From Hyparrhenia diplandra (Eukaryota; Streptophyta; Magnoliopsida; Poales; Poaceae): a stretch of DNA of 64,000 nucleotides. The DNA lies in the NCBI GenBank assembly GCA_015847255.1, contig JADLZK010010861.1:1-64000 (forward strand), read 5' to 3'. The translations under genes and the position numbers were made by a program. Of this stretch, positions 24,373 to 37,373 are shown piece by piece. How positions within the stretch are numbered: the stretch's first letter is position 1; each line of letters begins with the position of its first letter. Under the pieces are notes generated by a model, which saw nothing but the letters and a program-made list of their open reading frames with translations, searched no databases and was not told the origin of the DNA.

Positions 24373-26514
24373 CGTGCTTTTGCTAGCTGGCTTGTTTTTG
24401 CATGCATAAAAACACGGCCAGGTCGGCGAGAGAGAGAAATAGAGGCACCATCGATCGATCGGGACAGCTAGCGAAGCAGTATCATGTACTCCCTCCTATG
24501 TTTAGTGCTTATTAGCTAGCGCGACGCGGAGAGGTGCTCTCCCAGTCCCTGCTTTTGTTTTTGGCTTTATTTGCTAGCTACCTGATCCATCGATCATATC
24601 ATCAGTCTCGGATGATACTCCTATATGATATGATAGAGACCTCTCCTCTCATACGAGTCGTGTGCCATGCCAATGCATCATGCATGCATGGTACGGTTGA
24701 CCTTCCCACGCTGCATGCATACATATTCTAGAAACATCTAGTACATCCCTGCAGCTGGTCAATCCAAGTCGTGAATACATTGTGTGAAGACCACTATTTG
24801 GCTCAGTGGCTTCAATCGGTTATTACACTTACTTTGTTATTACACTTAAATAAATAGAGACTTCTACATTTACTATTTCGCAAGATTCGATATTATTAAT
24901 GCACCATGTATGTACAGCCATCACATTTCTCATAAGGTTCGATGATGAATACATCTAAGTAGAAAACCATAAAGACATTTTAATAGGTAGAGATGAAGTC
25001 AGTACAAACCAAAGTCTTATTGCAATTAGAAGAAATGGATCGAAAATTGGTTTAATTTACTACAAGGGTCCAAAAAATTAAATTATAGTGTGTGGATTCT
25101 CGTATTAATGAGCCTCATATTAAGAGAGACGTACTGATGTCCCTGGTTTGGATCATATTTGAAAGCAAGCTACCAAAAAACAGTAGATAGCTCTAATCCA
25201 GCATGCTTTTTTTTAACAAAATATTAAAATCATCAAAATTTCAAAAATTTGATGATTTATATTATTATCATCGCCTATTCTGGCCATCCGTTGTGGCTTC
25301 GACTCACTTTTCTTCCACATTGGGTGGATGATTTGGAAGGAATGAAACAAAAGGTCCTTCAATGGAGCTGCGACTTTGCCGTCGTTGTTGGTCTTGGCAA
25401 TCCAGGAGGAGGCGAAGGCATGGTGCCTTGTAAGGGCGGATCCAAAGGGGGCTTGTCGGAGCTTAGCACCCCCCCCCTCTGAACCTGATTTTCTTCATTA
25501 ATCTTCATTACTTATCCCTAAATTACCATTAAATTCTAGTTGTAGCCTTTAATTTTTATTTATTAGCCCCCTTGGTTCCAATTCTAGATCCGCCACTGGT
25601 GCTGATCTGACGATGAATAAACGATGTACTCTGCTAGCTTTGTCGCGAAATGGTGGGTGTGTAACTACAATCTGGGTGTGAGATGTTTTGCTATGGACTT
25701 CGCTAAACTCACAATTACTGTAGCTCCTTAGATGTTGTAACAAAAACTTGCTTTCCTATTTAATGAAATATACGTGTCGATCGTGAAAAAATCATCATTT
25801 TGTAATATATTTGTAAATACTAATAAATAAAGCTATCAACTACATAGTAATAATTAAATTAATTTTGATTATTTATTAATATTATAGTACTATACTACCC
25901 GTTAGTGGGGGAGTCATAGCACAAAAGATACCAAAATTGGTAATTATGTGGTGGATGTAAAATTCATTTCAGCCTAGTGGAGTAATTATAAGTCATCAGA
26001 AAACCCTCTCTTTCTAAATGGAGGAAATTGGTTTTCTGAAGGCAAAAAAACGAAGGAAAGGGTTGTCGGTTTGTGTAGCTAGAGGTGACGCATGCAAAGC
26101 TATTATATATATCTATAGAGGAAACATGCATATTACTTACATGGTCAAAACATAGCCAAATAACATAGGAGAGGTAGTCGTCCAAAATAAAACCCTTACC
26201 AATGAAGGAAGAACTTATTGTCAACTTGATTCTCAAGTGACTTTTTGGCCTGACCACCGGTGAAAAGTCCATCTAGTGCTACCACACAAAAAGCTAGGTG
26301 ACGTGATACTTTTTTCTTGTCTCCGGCTCTCCATGCCACTAATAATAGGAAAAGAATTGTGGTGCATGGTTTCCTTTTTTCCTTTTAATTCATTTGTTGG
26401 TCCTTCTGTTTAGTGTGAATGTACATGGCATATTCTTAGACCCTAGATGTATTTGTAGAATAATTCTTCTCCCAAATGCACCAAATACATGTCGATGCAT
26501 CATTTGACATTGCC
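24373..26514. other. Intergenic with a small inverted-repeat element
   Basis: No gene recognised. At about 25436-25598, GGCGGATCCAAAGGGGGC and GCCCCCTTGG...TAGATCCGCC face each other, so a roughly 160-bp MITE of the GGCGGATC-ended type is likely. Elsewhere only short open frames without domains. Confidence 0.4.
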
Positions 26515-26517
26515 TTA

Positions 26518-26711
26518 GGCTAGTCTCAATGGGGTTTTATGTCACAATTTCCAACGCATCCAGATTTTGGAAACAGTGCAGAAGAGTTTCATCCTCATGA
26601 AACTCTCTCTACTTTCATGAAACTCTTATCACATCTCTCATCATAAATAGGGTGTCACATCAGCCTAATTAATACTCATGAAACTCTTATGAAACTCCAT
26701 TGAAACTGACC
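26518..26711. mobile_element. Tourist-like MITE, 194 bp
   Basis: Ends GGCTAGTCTCAATGGGG and CCATTGAAACTGACC are imperfect inverted repeats. TTA flanks both sides (26515-26517, 26712-26714). Internally the phrase CATGAAACTCT recurs four times in direct and inverted forms, as in other Tourist-type grass MITEs. Confidence 0.85.
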
Positions 26712-26714
26712 TTA

Positions 26715-29145
26715 CTTCCATGCGTGTTTTTTATGCAAATACCCTCTAATAAATTAAAGGCATTAAATGTGTCACCCGTCTATAGAATCTCCTTGTTTTC
26801 TTGCTGACTTCTTGTACGGTTGCCAGTAAGTTGGCCCATGTTTGATAAAGATGCATTTGGACTGTGTAGTGGTAGGAAGAGAACTACATACATCTTCTTC
26901 CAACAAGGAGGAGGACATGCATGGAGTTGAGAATTTAGTGCCGGTGCGACTAGGGTGTTTGACGCTGGCCTAATTCACTCGCTTGAAAATTAAACCCACC
27001 TTAATAAAAATAGTGGCACGAGATCTTATTTCCATTGTGAAATATCAAATTTGGTGACAGTTTATATCACACTTTCATATAAGAAAGCAAATATTTCATG
27101 AACAAACTAGCATCACGAAAATATTTTTCCTGAAGGTTTTGATTACACCTTCAAGCAAAAAAAAAAAAAAAAGTAATTTCATGAAGGCAAGGATTCACTT
27201 TCTGTTTATACAACTCATGCATCTTGTGTTTAAATTCTACTAACAAAATGTAGGTCATCATACATGCATATATACATACATGATACATGCTCATCATACA
27301 TATGACATATATACCTGACAGTAATTTTTGCACAAGACGACACGTGTGGGCCTTTGGTGATGTGATGTGAGCCAGGCAGGCCGGGCCGGGCCGGGCATCA
27401 ACGATGACGTCAGGTATAAGTCTGAAAAGGAGGCCATCATCGATGGATCCATGACAATTTACAAGTTGGGGAGTGAGACAGGCACGGGACGGGACCTCTC
27501 TCTCTTTTGTGTGTGTAGAAGCAGATGGTAGCACAACCAATTGAGTGATGTGAAACTTGCCACTAGCAAAGCAAGCAGAACACAACCAATAGAGTTTTTG
27601 GAGGTGTGGTGAGTGCCCATCAGAGAGAGATTCCCACTCACCCAACCTCACACATCAGCCTGCAGCTGGGCCATTCGATGCATCGAGCAAGGAGAGGAAG
27701 AACAAGACGGACTCCCTGCTCCAACAAGTTGCGTCACAACACAATCATGAGCAAGTGATTGATACGTAGACCAGCTGCTAGTAGTGACCCAACCTAACTA
27801 AAGAACCCTGGCTGCACTACATGCACATACATTTTTGTGTGTGTATAGATATATATAACAAAATATATAGATGCAACAAGCTACTAGTGTTAATTTGTTC
27901 CTTTCCTTTTCATGGGCAGAAGCAGAAGGAAGAGGAGGATTGGATAGGTAGCTAGGAAGAAGAATTTCATGTGTGCTGGTTGGGCAAGGAATCTCAATAA
28001 ACAAATTGTAATCAGGTGTGATGAATTGCAGGAGCAGCGATATTCCAATTTCCATTCCAAGGGAAGGGAAGGGACCAACACTCCCACCCCACAACTTTAA
28101 TTTCGATCTGTTAACTTACTGGACTACACATTCCAATTTCTTGCTGAATATTTAGTTCTTTATTATATATACACTTGCTATGCTTTTACCAGACAACAGA
28201 ATGTGTTTGTTGCAGATTAAAACGATCCAGATGCATGGATGGATGATGTGCATGCAGTGCTTTCAGGATTCAGGCTACCTGCTGGCGCACAATGTAAGAA
28301 CACCTTGGCCGCCGATTCCATCTACTACTAGATAGCCATTCATGCACTTCTGGCTATTGCTTTATCATGTATACTTAAGTTACATTATTATATTATTCTC
28401 CTATATATAAATAAGTAAATATTCTTCTCTCCTTCAAAGAAGTCGTCGTCGTCATCTTGAGAATGAGATGCAGGGTTATTCTTCGTTGACAATCCATTTT
28501 TTTATTCTGAATTTTTTTTTCATTGGACACAACACAGCGGCGGTCAGCAGAGACTTTTTACCATGGTGGAATCAATCAAACTGCATCAAGACTCACCAAT
28601 GCTGCAGAACAATGAAATGTGAAGAACGGGTTCTCTTGATAGCTATTACAAACAGTAAGTAATGAAAGCGCTGCTAAGTCGTCGTCTATATACTTGTCGC
28701 CTACCATGCTGTATTTTAATATATCCCCGATCTATCCGGTCATATTCAGCAAGAAGCCAAGCCCGTTGTGACATGCATGTAGGACTATGCTATTTTGGCC
28801 AACAAAATGATGATTGTTTTGGCCTCTCTTACATGCATATTATTAATAAAATTTTCTGACCCCAGAAACAAGTATAATATTAAACTTTATGTCTGATCAC
28901 TTTTTAAATTTCCAACGTGCTTGTATCTATCAGAGTCAGTAGTGCTAGCTACAGCTAACTGATTGGTACCATATATATATATACAAACCTTTTCATTCTT
29001 TTCCTCTACTTTTCTCATTAATTATTGTGACTCAGGTGGCCGCTTATATTACTGAGTGTCAAAACGAGCTAGTCATTGTCCTGAGACCACCAGCAGTTTG
29101 TGATATATTACTCTCTCCAGCCCAAAATATATATCATGCATGTGC
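26715..29145. other. Intergenic, gene-poor
   Basis: No gene recognised on either strand. Visible are an A-run at 27160-27175, a GGGCC run (GCCGGGCCGGGCC) at 27380-27393 and TA-rich microsatellites near 27845 and 28970. I looked for well-known plant miRNA core sequences and saw none. Confidence 0.4.
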
Positions 29146-29149
29146 CTTT

Positions 29150-29995
29150 TTATAAAGGTAATACCCAGCTTTTATAGAAAACCAATACAAAGACAGCGCA
29201 GAAAACACAGGCACACACAAAGTTGCTGGGAAATCCAGCTTACAAGTAAGCTCCAAAACAAACAAAAATGAGTCAAACTCCCAGACTACAAGAAGCTGTA
29301 AAGCAAGCTACAGAAGCCAGGCCTCCTCCAATCCTTCGTATTTGCTTCCAGAAATCCTCCAACCAGCACACTTAATATTCCCCATTAACTCTTCCATAAT
29401 CTTGACATCTTCTGCCTTCACACGATTTTCCATTTCTGTAGATAAGTGAACATTTTCTTGAAGATTTCATTAGAGAACTTTCTATCCCCATTTTGTTCAT
29501 GATGTTCCATATTTACCACAACACAATAGCAGAAATGTAAAGTTCCACATGATAATTTCTGCAGTTTTAACTTTTTTATCTCGATCATGCAAAACATTTT
29601 GTGTGTCTTTGTAATAAGGCAGAGAAAATGTTCAATACAACATGCCTTAACGATCCCCTAGGGAAAGTTTTACACGGACGCTGGATCAGACCATCCTAGT
29701 GTACTGTGATACCATGAATCGAAAAAAATCCTGCAAATTTGTGTGGTGTTGTATCCCACCTGAGAGCTTCTTTCAAGCAAGACCAAACATTTTTAGCCAT
29801 GATGCACCCAAAAAAGATATGATCTTCATTTTCGCATTCCCCACGTAGACATCAATTTGTATTCCCTTTCCAAATTTTCCTTTTTAAATTCACATCAGTT
29901 TGGAGGTTTCCTTGCATTGCCATCAACGTAAAAACTTTTTAATTTTCATTGGGACATTTTGAATTGCCACATGTTTACATCGAGGTGGCTGATCA
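29150..29995 (-). mobile_element. LINE 3' fragment (zf-RVT region)
   Basis: The minus strand encodes broken pieces of the C-terminal region of a plant LINE: NLKRKIWKGNTN, then CENEDHIFFGCIMAKNVWSC, then LKEALRWDTTP. These follow the order of the zf-RVT domain of L1-type elements. Frames shift between pieces and the reverse transcriptase is absent, so this is a 5'-truncated relic. Boundaries are approximate. Confidence 0.65.
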
Positions 29996-30232
29996 CACAA
30001 TACATTTGTAAGGTGTTTGTGAGATTATATTTAAAAAGATATACGGAGTAGGCCTGATTTGGATGGTCCACAAGCTGAAACAACACTTTTTAGTGGGACA
30101 TTTTAAGTGTCCTAGGTACGTATATGTACAAAGTATTTGGATCGAGATCTTAGTGATCAAAGTTTGACATAAAGTTTGATGAAAATTTAATAAAATGTCT
30201 ACTATATATATTTGATGGGAGGGAAGTAGTTT

Positions 30233-30804
30233 TGTCATGTGCCGAATTGGGCCAGCCCTCGACGGGCTAGGAGGGCCCAAGATGGCCTAACGACGACCCA
30301 TGAAGGGGGCTGGGGCCGGCCCCGGCGCCCCCGCGCCGCGCCTCCTCCAACTCCAACTTTGCTCGTCATCAAGTTATGATTATCTTAGCACTTTTTGGTG
30401 TGTAAAAGGGAATGTTCCAATCATATAAGGAAAACCCTTATTAGAAAATAAATAAATATTCCTTGTAAAAGGTATTCCAATCATATAAGGAAACCTTATA
30501 GAGATTGCTAGGGTTACAAGTCCCACTAACCGGGCTATATAAACAAGGGTATGTAATCTCTTTTGGGAGATAAGCAATAAAAGAATAGTACGTGCCTCTA
30601 TCTCTCCCTACTCTACCGTCGCCACCCAGCCGCCACGCCCGCCGGCTCGCCCGGTGCTGCCACGGAAGCCACGAAGCCACCCCTACCGCCGCCTCCATCG
30701 ACCCGGCCCTCCGCCGCCACCGCCGCCCCCTACGCCGCCCGTCCCGCCGCAAAACTTCGCCCGGTGACGTGTCACAGTCGGCCCAATCTAACCGATTTGT
30801 GACA
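30233..30804 (+). mobile_element. Solo LTR, 572 bp
   Basis: Starts TGTCATGTGCCG and ends TTTGTGACA (TG...CA with a short inverted repeat) and is flanked by the 5-bp duplication AGTTT (30228-30232 and 30805-30809). Inside are a TATA box (CTATATAAAC near 30535) and AATAAAAG near 30576, fitting U3-R-U5. No internal domain follows, so it is a solo LTR. The superfamily is unclear. Confidence 0.85.
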
Positions 30805-30809
30805 AGTTT

Positions 30810-32470
30810 GCGAAATATGAAATCACTGCCTTACAACTATATATATAAACACTTGACCTGACCACTTGACGTAGGCGCCTACTATATATGAACTGGCTGC
30901 CTTTTTATCAATATGTACATGCATGTATCTAGTGCGTGGTGCTGATATGATTGCTGCTAATGACGCTAGCTTCGGTTTCTTGCACGCTGTAGCCAGCAGA
31001 TAATGATAGCGATGTCGATTAATAATAACTAGTAAAAACTAAACAAACTCTGCGTGATCGAGCGCCAGTGAAATTAAAGAATATTGTACTCTGTCTTTAA
31101 AAATTACATTTCGCTTGCAGAAAACTTAACTGCTTAGCTAGATTTATGGAAAATGGTATCAAAACTGTATTAAGAAACCTCATTACTAATTTAAGAAGAG
31201 TATTGTAAATATTAGCTTTTTTTATAGGTTTAATCAATGTTTGGAAAAAGTTTGCTTACTCAGAAAAGCAAGATGTGTACATATTCTTTTTGAAGGGAGG
31301 GTGTATCGATGTATTGTTTGATTGGTGTTCTCGTAATAAAAAAATACCGATAATTGAGGTAGGGGTCAGCATCTGTGGATAGGGACGGGGCCATGACGGC
31401 TCAATCCTGCAGTCCCTATCATGTGGTGGAATTAGCAAGTCGTTTCAGTGGCACTTGTGGTTCGGTTCTACCATGTTGATGATACATACTTTTGTCTGCT
31501 TCCAAAGCACTTCTTGGAGTTTTGCACTGATGGAATTGCTTATAGATTTAATGAAGAGGTAATAACTATGCAAGCACTTTGCCTATATATATATATATAT
31601 TTGTTCTTGTTGTATGTGTGGACGAGGGGAGCTCGATCGGATGATTTATATGTGTTGATTACCTGCAGATAGCGAACATGCATATGCATATTTTACTGTA
31701 TGCACTATAATACAAAGAGAAGCAGTGTTTGAAGCAATAGATTGGAGAACCTGCAAATGCAAACATGATTCCGGTGATTTTGGTTGAGATAAAAGACAAA
31801 TGGGCGATACCTGTTGGTGAGCAGCATGATATGTTGTCCCAAATGGAGTACTAGAGTACAATCATCATTGTAGTAGTAGTAACAGGTTAATTTCCTTTGA
31901 TTTATGATGTGGCTGGTAGCAGGAAAGACTTGGTTTTTCTTACCTGAAGCTGAAGGAGTGGGATTAAAAACAGCTCAAGATTTTTACAGGCACCACGAGA
32001 CGGATGGATGGAGGCAAACTGGGTGGTGAGTGGTGAGTGATGAAAGATGAATTGAACGTGGTGGTAGTAGTGGTGGTGGGGACACTCGCAGTCACACTTT
32101 GGTAGTCGGCCTTGGCATGCATCATGAGCGGCAGGGCAGGCAGCTCTCACAATTCAATCGTCTCGTCTCAAGCAGAGGAGAGGAGAGGTGCAGCTGCGTG
32201 CGGTGCGGCCGTCCACCACAATTCTTCTTTCTCATCAACGCACGCAGAGCAGAGCAGAGCAGAGCGAATGGCAATGGAGGTGGAGGTGGACAGACAGGGC
32301 CCTGGTGTGGTAGAGTTACTGTTTGGTGGGGTCCGTGACGTTGAACGCCGGGGGCCCACCACGCTTTTGTCCCATTCTCTCCTCTCCCTTTTTGTCCTTT
32401 GCCTTTGTTGGTTTCGTCTTCCTCCTTGCTGCTCGTCTCGTCTTCCCGATTCCCTCGCTCCCCTCCCTCC
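30810..32470. other. Intergenic upstream of the CCT gene
   Basis: No gene is firmly supported. At 31448-31560 the plus strand reads FYHVDDTYFCLLPKHFLEF and AYRFNEE before a GTAATA donor-like site. This could be an exon relic, but I do not recognise the protein. A TA microsatellite lies at 31588-31600. Confidence 0.35.
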
Positions 32471-32478
32471 CGTGCGCT

Positions 32479-32488
32479 GCTATAAAGC
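32479..32488 (+). promoter_or_regulatory. TATA box of the CCT gene
   Basis: GCTATAAAGC stands in a pyrimidine-rich, GC-rich promoter about 570 bp upstream of the ATG at 33052. The intervening leader contains CT-rich runs (32648-32670), typical of grass 5' UTRs. Confidence 0.5.
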
Positions 32489-33051
32489 GGGCGGCCAAAG
32501 CCCCACGGCCCAGCCGGCGGCCTCTCTTCACTCTCATCCCATTCTTGTTGGTGGCCGTGCCCGTGCCGGTGCTCACGAGGACGAGTGGGGTGTACTACCT
32601 GCGATCGTCAGTGGCAGTGGCAGGCATATGCATGTTACTGTGCCACCTCTCCTCTCTCTCTCTCTCTCCGGCCCTGCGCCGCCCGCCCTACCACCAGTCA
32701 CCACTAGCACTAGGCGCTAGCAGTTGAGTGGGCGCCGTAGCCACCACAGCCCAGCCGACTAGCTGCGCTGCCGAGGTAAGGTAAAAACACACGAGTGACA
32801 AACGCCGTCACAAACAACAGCCCCCTCCCTTCCCCTCCCCCGCTGCTGAGCTGAGCTGAGCTGACCTGACCTGCGAGAGGAGGGCTGCTCTCCTCTCCTT
32901 CCTAACAAACCGCCGCCACAGCTAGCACCAGCACAGGACAAACAAGCTCACGCGGTGAACTCAACATACTAGAGCAGCAGGTAGATCTCACTGCCGTGCC
33001 CAGCCCAGAGACACAACAGAGAGCCCGCCAAACCGCTCACCGCACAGCACC

Positions 33052-36000
33052 ATGTACGCCGACGCCGGCTTCGGCTTCGCCACCGCTTACTCCCCGCCCT
33101 TGCTTCCTCGCAGCACCAGCCCCCGCCGCCGCCGCCCTTCGACTACGCCTTCTCCTCCGCGCCACCCCTCCTCTCCATGCCCGCCATGGACCAAGACGCC
33201 TACGCCGCCCTGCCCGTGCCGGACCTGCCCGCCGCACACCTGGTGAGCAAACCCTTCTGCCTCTTTCTTGATATTGCGGATTTGCGGTTTCATTTCCTTC
33301 CGCTCCACTCTCGATTGCACCCAAAACAAAACTGCTCCTGTTTTCTTGGTTGCTCCATCAGTAACTAGGGTTCTGTTTCGTCGAATTATTACTAGGCCGC
33401 CCGGGATCTCTGTTCCCAGGAATTCCCATGAGAGCAAATTTCTCCTCTTCTGTCGATGCACAAATTTCTCATCAACACAGAGTTGTTTAGCTGTTTATGC
33501 GCCATCGCCGTCGCCGCCGCCGTCTCCCCCACAATCAGAAAGAAAGAAAAAATGTCGCTTTCCTTTCTTTTCCGCCCCCACTCCCTGTCCCTGCTATGCT
33601 TGATATTCATTCATTCAATTAATTATATATGTGCTTACTTGGTAAAACTAATAATACTATATATGTGTGCACATGTCATCATCTACAAGTAGAAGAAACA
33701 ACGAACTGCCCCTTTGCTAGTTGGATTCTCTCTTCAATCCATGGCTTTTTTTGCAAAATACTAGCAGCTTCAGCCATCCTTTCTTCTGCATAAAAACATT
33801 CATCTGCCTCTTCCTATCCTACTACTACATGATCACCTGATGGGAAGCCTTCTGCCCAAATAAACAATCGACCATTTCTTGTGTAAATAGAAAAACAAGT
33901 AGTCAATTACAACACTGCTAGCCTTTCTGATTCTGAATTTTCGTATACTTTTCCTTCCAACAAATTGCTGAATCAAAAAACTCATTCAAGTACATACATG
34001 ACGCCTGTGCTTTAGTTTATTTCTTCCCTCTATAATACTAATATATTATTTCTGAATAAGAATCACTCGTGTTGGCTGCAACTTTTCCAGGGTGCTTTTC
34101 TGTTTTGAATCTTCTCCTGACCTTCACATCTTCCAAGTCACACAAAGGCCACACGGTTTCAGATATTTAGTGTCCCCTCTGCTATAAGAGGGGCCAAATT
34201 TGTTCACCATTCAGTTCAGTTTTTGGTCTAGATTTCAATTTGTTTCTTTACTGCTAATAATATGCCCGACCATGTCCACTAGTATATGCTCCCACTGCAC
34301 GATGTGGACTTTTTAATTACAGTAGTTGATGGACATGTGCGTCAGCCGATACTTGCTAATAATATATCTTCTACACGTCCTCCCTCTCAAAGGACTTGTC
34401 TATTACTGCAACTTCACACAGCAGGTCAATACAGACAAGACAAACCAAACTAAACAAATCATTGGCAATGGTGATCTACCACCACAAATATATTCTTATT
34501 AACAGATACTAATAGCATCTTAGCAAGATTATTTCATTCTCTGTCCATCCTAATAACATTTTATTTAATTCTCAAAATATACACTGCCTCGCCCTAACCA
34601 ACTTGTCTGGTTTCATTCATATAGCGCTATGCTTCTAATTACTATGGTGTTTGTCATCTTCTTACTCATTGGAAATTGTCCTTATCTCTGTTTTATTACT
34701 CTACAGGGGAGCTTGGTACAGCCATCCATGGTATCAGAGTATGACCTCGGAGGAGAAGGGGACCTGTTCAAAGCTCCAGAAGCCATCATCGAGGAACCTC
34801 TGCTCAGCCTTGATCCTGTTGCAGCTGCGTTTTCTATTATGACTGGCAATGAAAGTGCCATGGATCAAACTATTAAGGATGCAGGCATCGGCACCATCCA
34901 AAATGACCCTCTCCTGAGTGAAGTGTTATATGAGTGCGAGAAGGAACTCATGGAGAAGTCTGCAATCGAAGAGACAATTTCTGAACTTATGGATGTTAAG
35001 ATTCCTATGCTCCAAGTTGAAGAAATCCCAAGCCAAGCTGAACAGGTTCTTATACAGACCCAACTCCCGGCCATGGAGAAAGAGAAGCAATCCATTCCTG
35101 AGTGCTCGCTCCAGAAAAGTGTTAGTTCTGGATGCCTGAACTCAGTAGATTGGATGAATGGACCTGCAAGGCCAAACTTTCTAGATTTCCAAGGGCTGGA
35201 CTTTGAGGCAGCATTTGGGATGAGGAGAGCTTACAGTGAAGGAGACATTCAGGTTTGATAAGCATCTCCTTTTCTCATGTACTTTTTTTTTCTATTCTAA
35301 CAAGGAAGTAGCTATCCTTGTTATCAGGAAAAGAACGCACTTACAGCATAAAAGTCTTTCTGTAACACAGCTGTTGAGAAAAGAATCGTTGAGAAGCAAA
35401 CTAAAACCAAAAAGCATTGCCTTTTCCCTTGCCCTGGCCATGCTTACAGCAAATGCTTTGCTCAAAGGCCGTCCAAAGCTATGACACCCATTTGGGATGT
35501 TACTATATCTGCCAATGCAACCTTTTTAATGTTTTTTAGGTCATTACTTTAGCTGTCCAAGCTTTCCTATTCTGCACAGTATTCTGTTTTCTTTCAAGCT
35601 ACTTTTGTGTGCAAGATATTGGTACGGTTCCATCACCTCATTACATGTGTTGTCGCGATTCTGTGCTCAAGGAATGTGCAGATAGAACCTCTATATCTGG
35701 TAGATGCTTATGCAGCAGCAATTTGCTAGGCACTTAACATTTCCAATTTTGGCAGAACCTTGGAGCCAACACGCCTCGACCAGCAGCGCATGCAGCAAAT
35801 GCTCAAACGCCTTGTGAGAGGCTTGTAACCATCAGTGACCTCAAGACCGAAGAAAGGAAGCAAAAGCTTTCCAGGTATAGAAAGAAGAAGATCAAGCGAA
35901 ACTTTGGCAGGAAGATCAAGGTATTGTTCTCAGCCACTGTAAAACCAAGCTTTTACGCTTAGCCCGATGAGTGCACGCTTTAGATGGTAACAGATAGAAC

Positions 36001-36111
36001 ATTTTTCTTTGCAGTATGCTTGCAGGAAGGCTCTGGCAGACAGCCAGCCAAAGGGTGCGAGGGAGGTTTGCCAAGATCGAAGAATGCGACCTGCTGAAGC
36101 CAAATGTTTAG
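33052..36111 (+). CDS. CCT-motif transcriptional regulator (CMF type), four exons, two frame breaks
   Basis: A nuclear CCT-domain protein without B-boxes, the class linked in grasses to flowering-time and photosynthesis control; the role here is not determined. Exons: 33052-33242, 34707-35252, 35756-35920, 36015-36111, with GT-AG borders; about 330 residues. It starts MYADAGFGFATAYSPP. A Pro run, then MPAMDQDAYAALPVPDLP, closes exon 1. Exon 2 carries acidic segments (EYDLGGEGDL, YECEKELMEK) and GMRRAYSEGDIQ. The CCT domain spans exons 3-4: RKQKLSRYRKKKIKRNFGRK, YACRKALADSQP, then RGRFAKIEE. One base is missing near 33107-33109, before the Gln/Pro run, and one extra A occurs at 36050-36052 inside the CCT domain. 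Both sit in or beside short repeats, suggesting consensus errors. Intron 1 (1.46 kb) is large and could hold regulatory DNA. Confidence 0.9.
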
Positions 36112-36700
36112 GCGGTGGCAAAAACATGAAGGAATCCAGTCGAGAGCGAGCTTCGTGGAGCTTTGGCTTCTAGAAGCTTGTAGGCGCTCTACCTTCTGCG
36201 CTGGAGGTGGAGAGGCACCGCGTAGCCCGTCGGAATTCATTTAGCTGTTCAATTGACCTCTTCTGTTTCACTCGGGCTGCATTCTATTCTATTTCCCCTG
36301 TGTAATAATATCCGGTCCTTTGGTGCAAGGGAGTGAAGAGCTGAAAGTGGTAGTCTAGCCCCTGTACAAAGGCTTGAAGATGGCAATAAAACTCAGCTCC
36401 CCTCTTGCTTGGCATGCTATTATATCTGATCTGAATCTGTTTGTTAGCATTGCACTCCTGAAAATCCATCGCTCTAGGCTCTGAGCTAGCCCCGTCTTGG
36501 CAACAGGAACCGGTGCCCAGGCTAGACTATATGAATATTGCTTGCATTCCCTGAATCCCTGGGATGCTGAAATTAACGGAGCTTCCAACCATTAAGGAAT
36601 GGGAAAACTGACTGCAGTACGAGGAATGACCATGGTTTCGATGCTCTATCACGATGGTATTCTGTCCATCAAGATCTCACCAGAAACAGAAATAATGTCT
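36112..36700 (+). other. 3' UTR and flank of the CCT gene
   Basis: Mixed-composition sequence with no further reading frame of note. The CCT gene and the NDP kinase gene converge here (tail to tail, 1.26 kb apart). Confidence 0.4.
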
Positions 36701-36704
36701 AAAT

Positions 36705-37110
36705 GTCTAATCCCATAGCTCCAGAATAATATGTACCCTCGCACCAAAAAAAAAAAAAAAAGAGAGCAGAAATAGCAATTAAGCTATCATGATGGCCATG
36801 ATTTGTGGAATAGATCCAAAGTCCCACCACATGTCTAATCCAATAGCTCAATAATAAAATCTACCGTCACACCCAAAAAAAAAAACAAGAGCAAAAATAG
36901 AAGTGAGCCATCATGATGGTAGTGATTTGTATGATAGATCCAAAGTCTCATCACAAGTAATGTCTAATCCCATAACTCTATTGTTAAAAAAAAAACAAGA
37001 ACAAGAACTCCAGAATAATATCAACCCCTCAACCAAAAACAAGTGCAAAAACTGACGGCGGGCCATCATGATGGTAGGGATATGTAGAAATAGATCCAAA
37101 GAAACATCAG
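36705..37110. repeat. Three degenerate tandem repeats of about 125-140 bp
   Basis: Units start near 36708, 36836 and 36962. Each has CTAATCC(C/A)ATA, AATAATAT or similar, a long A-run, GAGC/GTGCAAAAATAG, then ATCATGATGG and ATAGATCCAAAG. The order is kept and only A-run length and point changes differ. Confidence 0.75.
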
Positions 37111-37373
37111 CATCGCCATCTTGGATTACATGATGACTCCACACTCCAGTGAAGGTGATATATAGTTTGATTTGAACATCGCGACTACTCAGTGCACGCT
37201 CTATATTTCACGGTATATTCCTTTCCTCTCCTTCCTTCCTTGTGCCTTACTGCACCAGAAGGTCACAATCCAACTCAAAAGTGTCGGTAGCGACTTTATT
37301 ACATCCTGCCTTGGTGTGTAGGCAATTATGTGAAAACTGAGAGCAAAGGAAAAAAAACGAAGTGACTCGCCGG

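Noticed and set aside
26715..28400. MicroRNA precursor
   Set aside because: Looked for well-known plant miRNA cores and long foldbacks; none was convincing by eye.
32112..32720. 202-residue open frame upstream of the CCT gene
   Set aside because: It spans the TATA box and CT-rich leader, has no domain, and competes with a clear promoter-leader arrangement.
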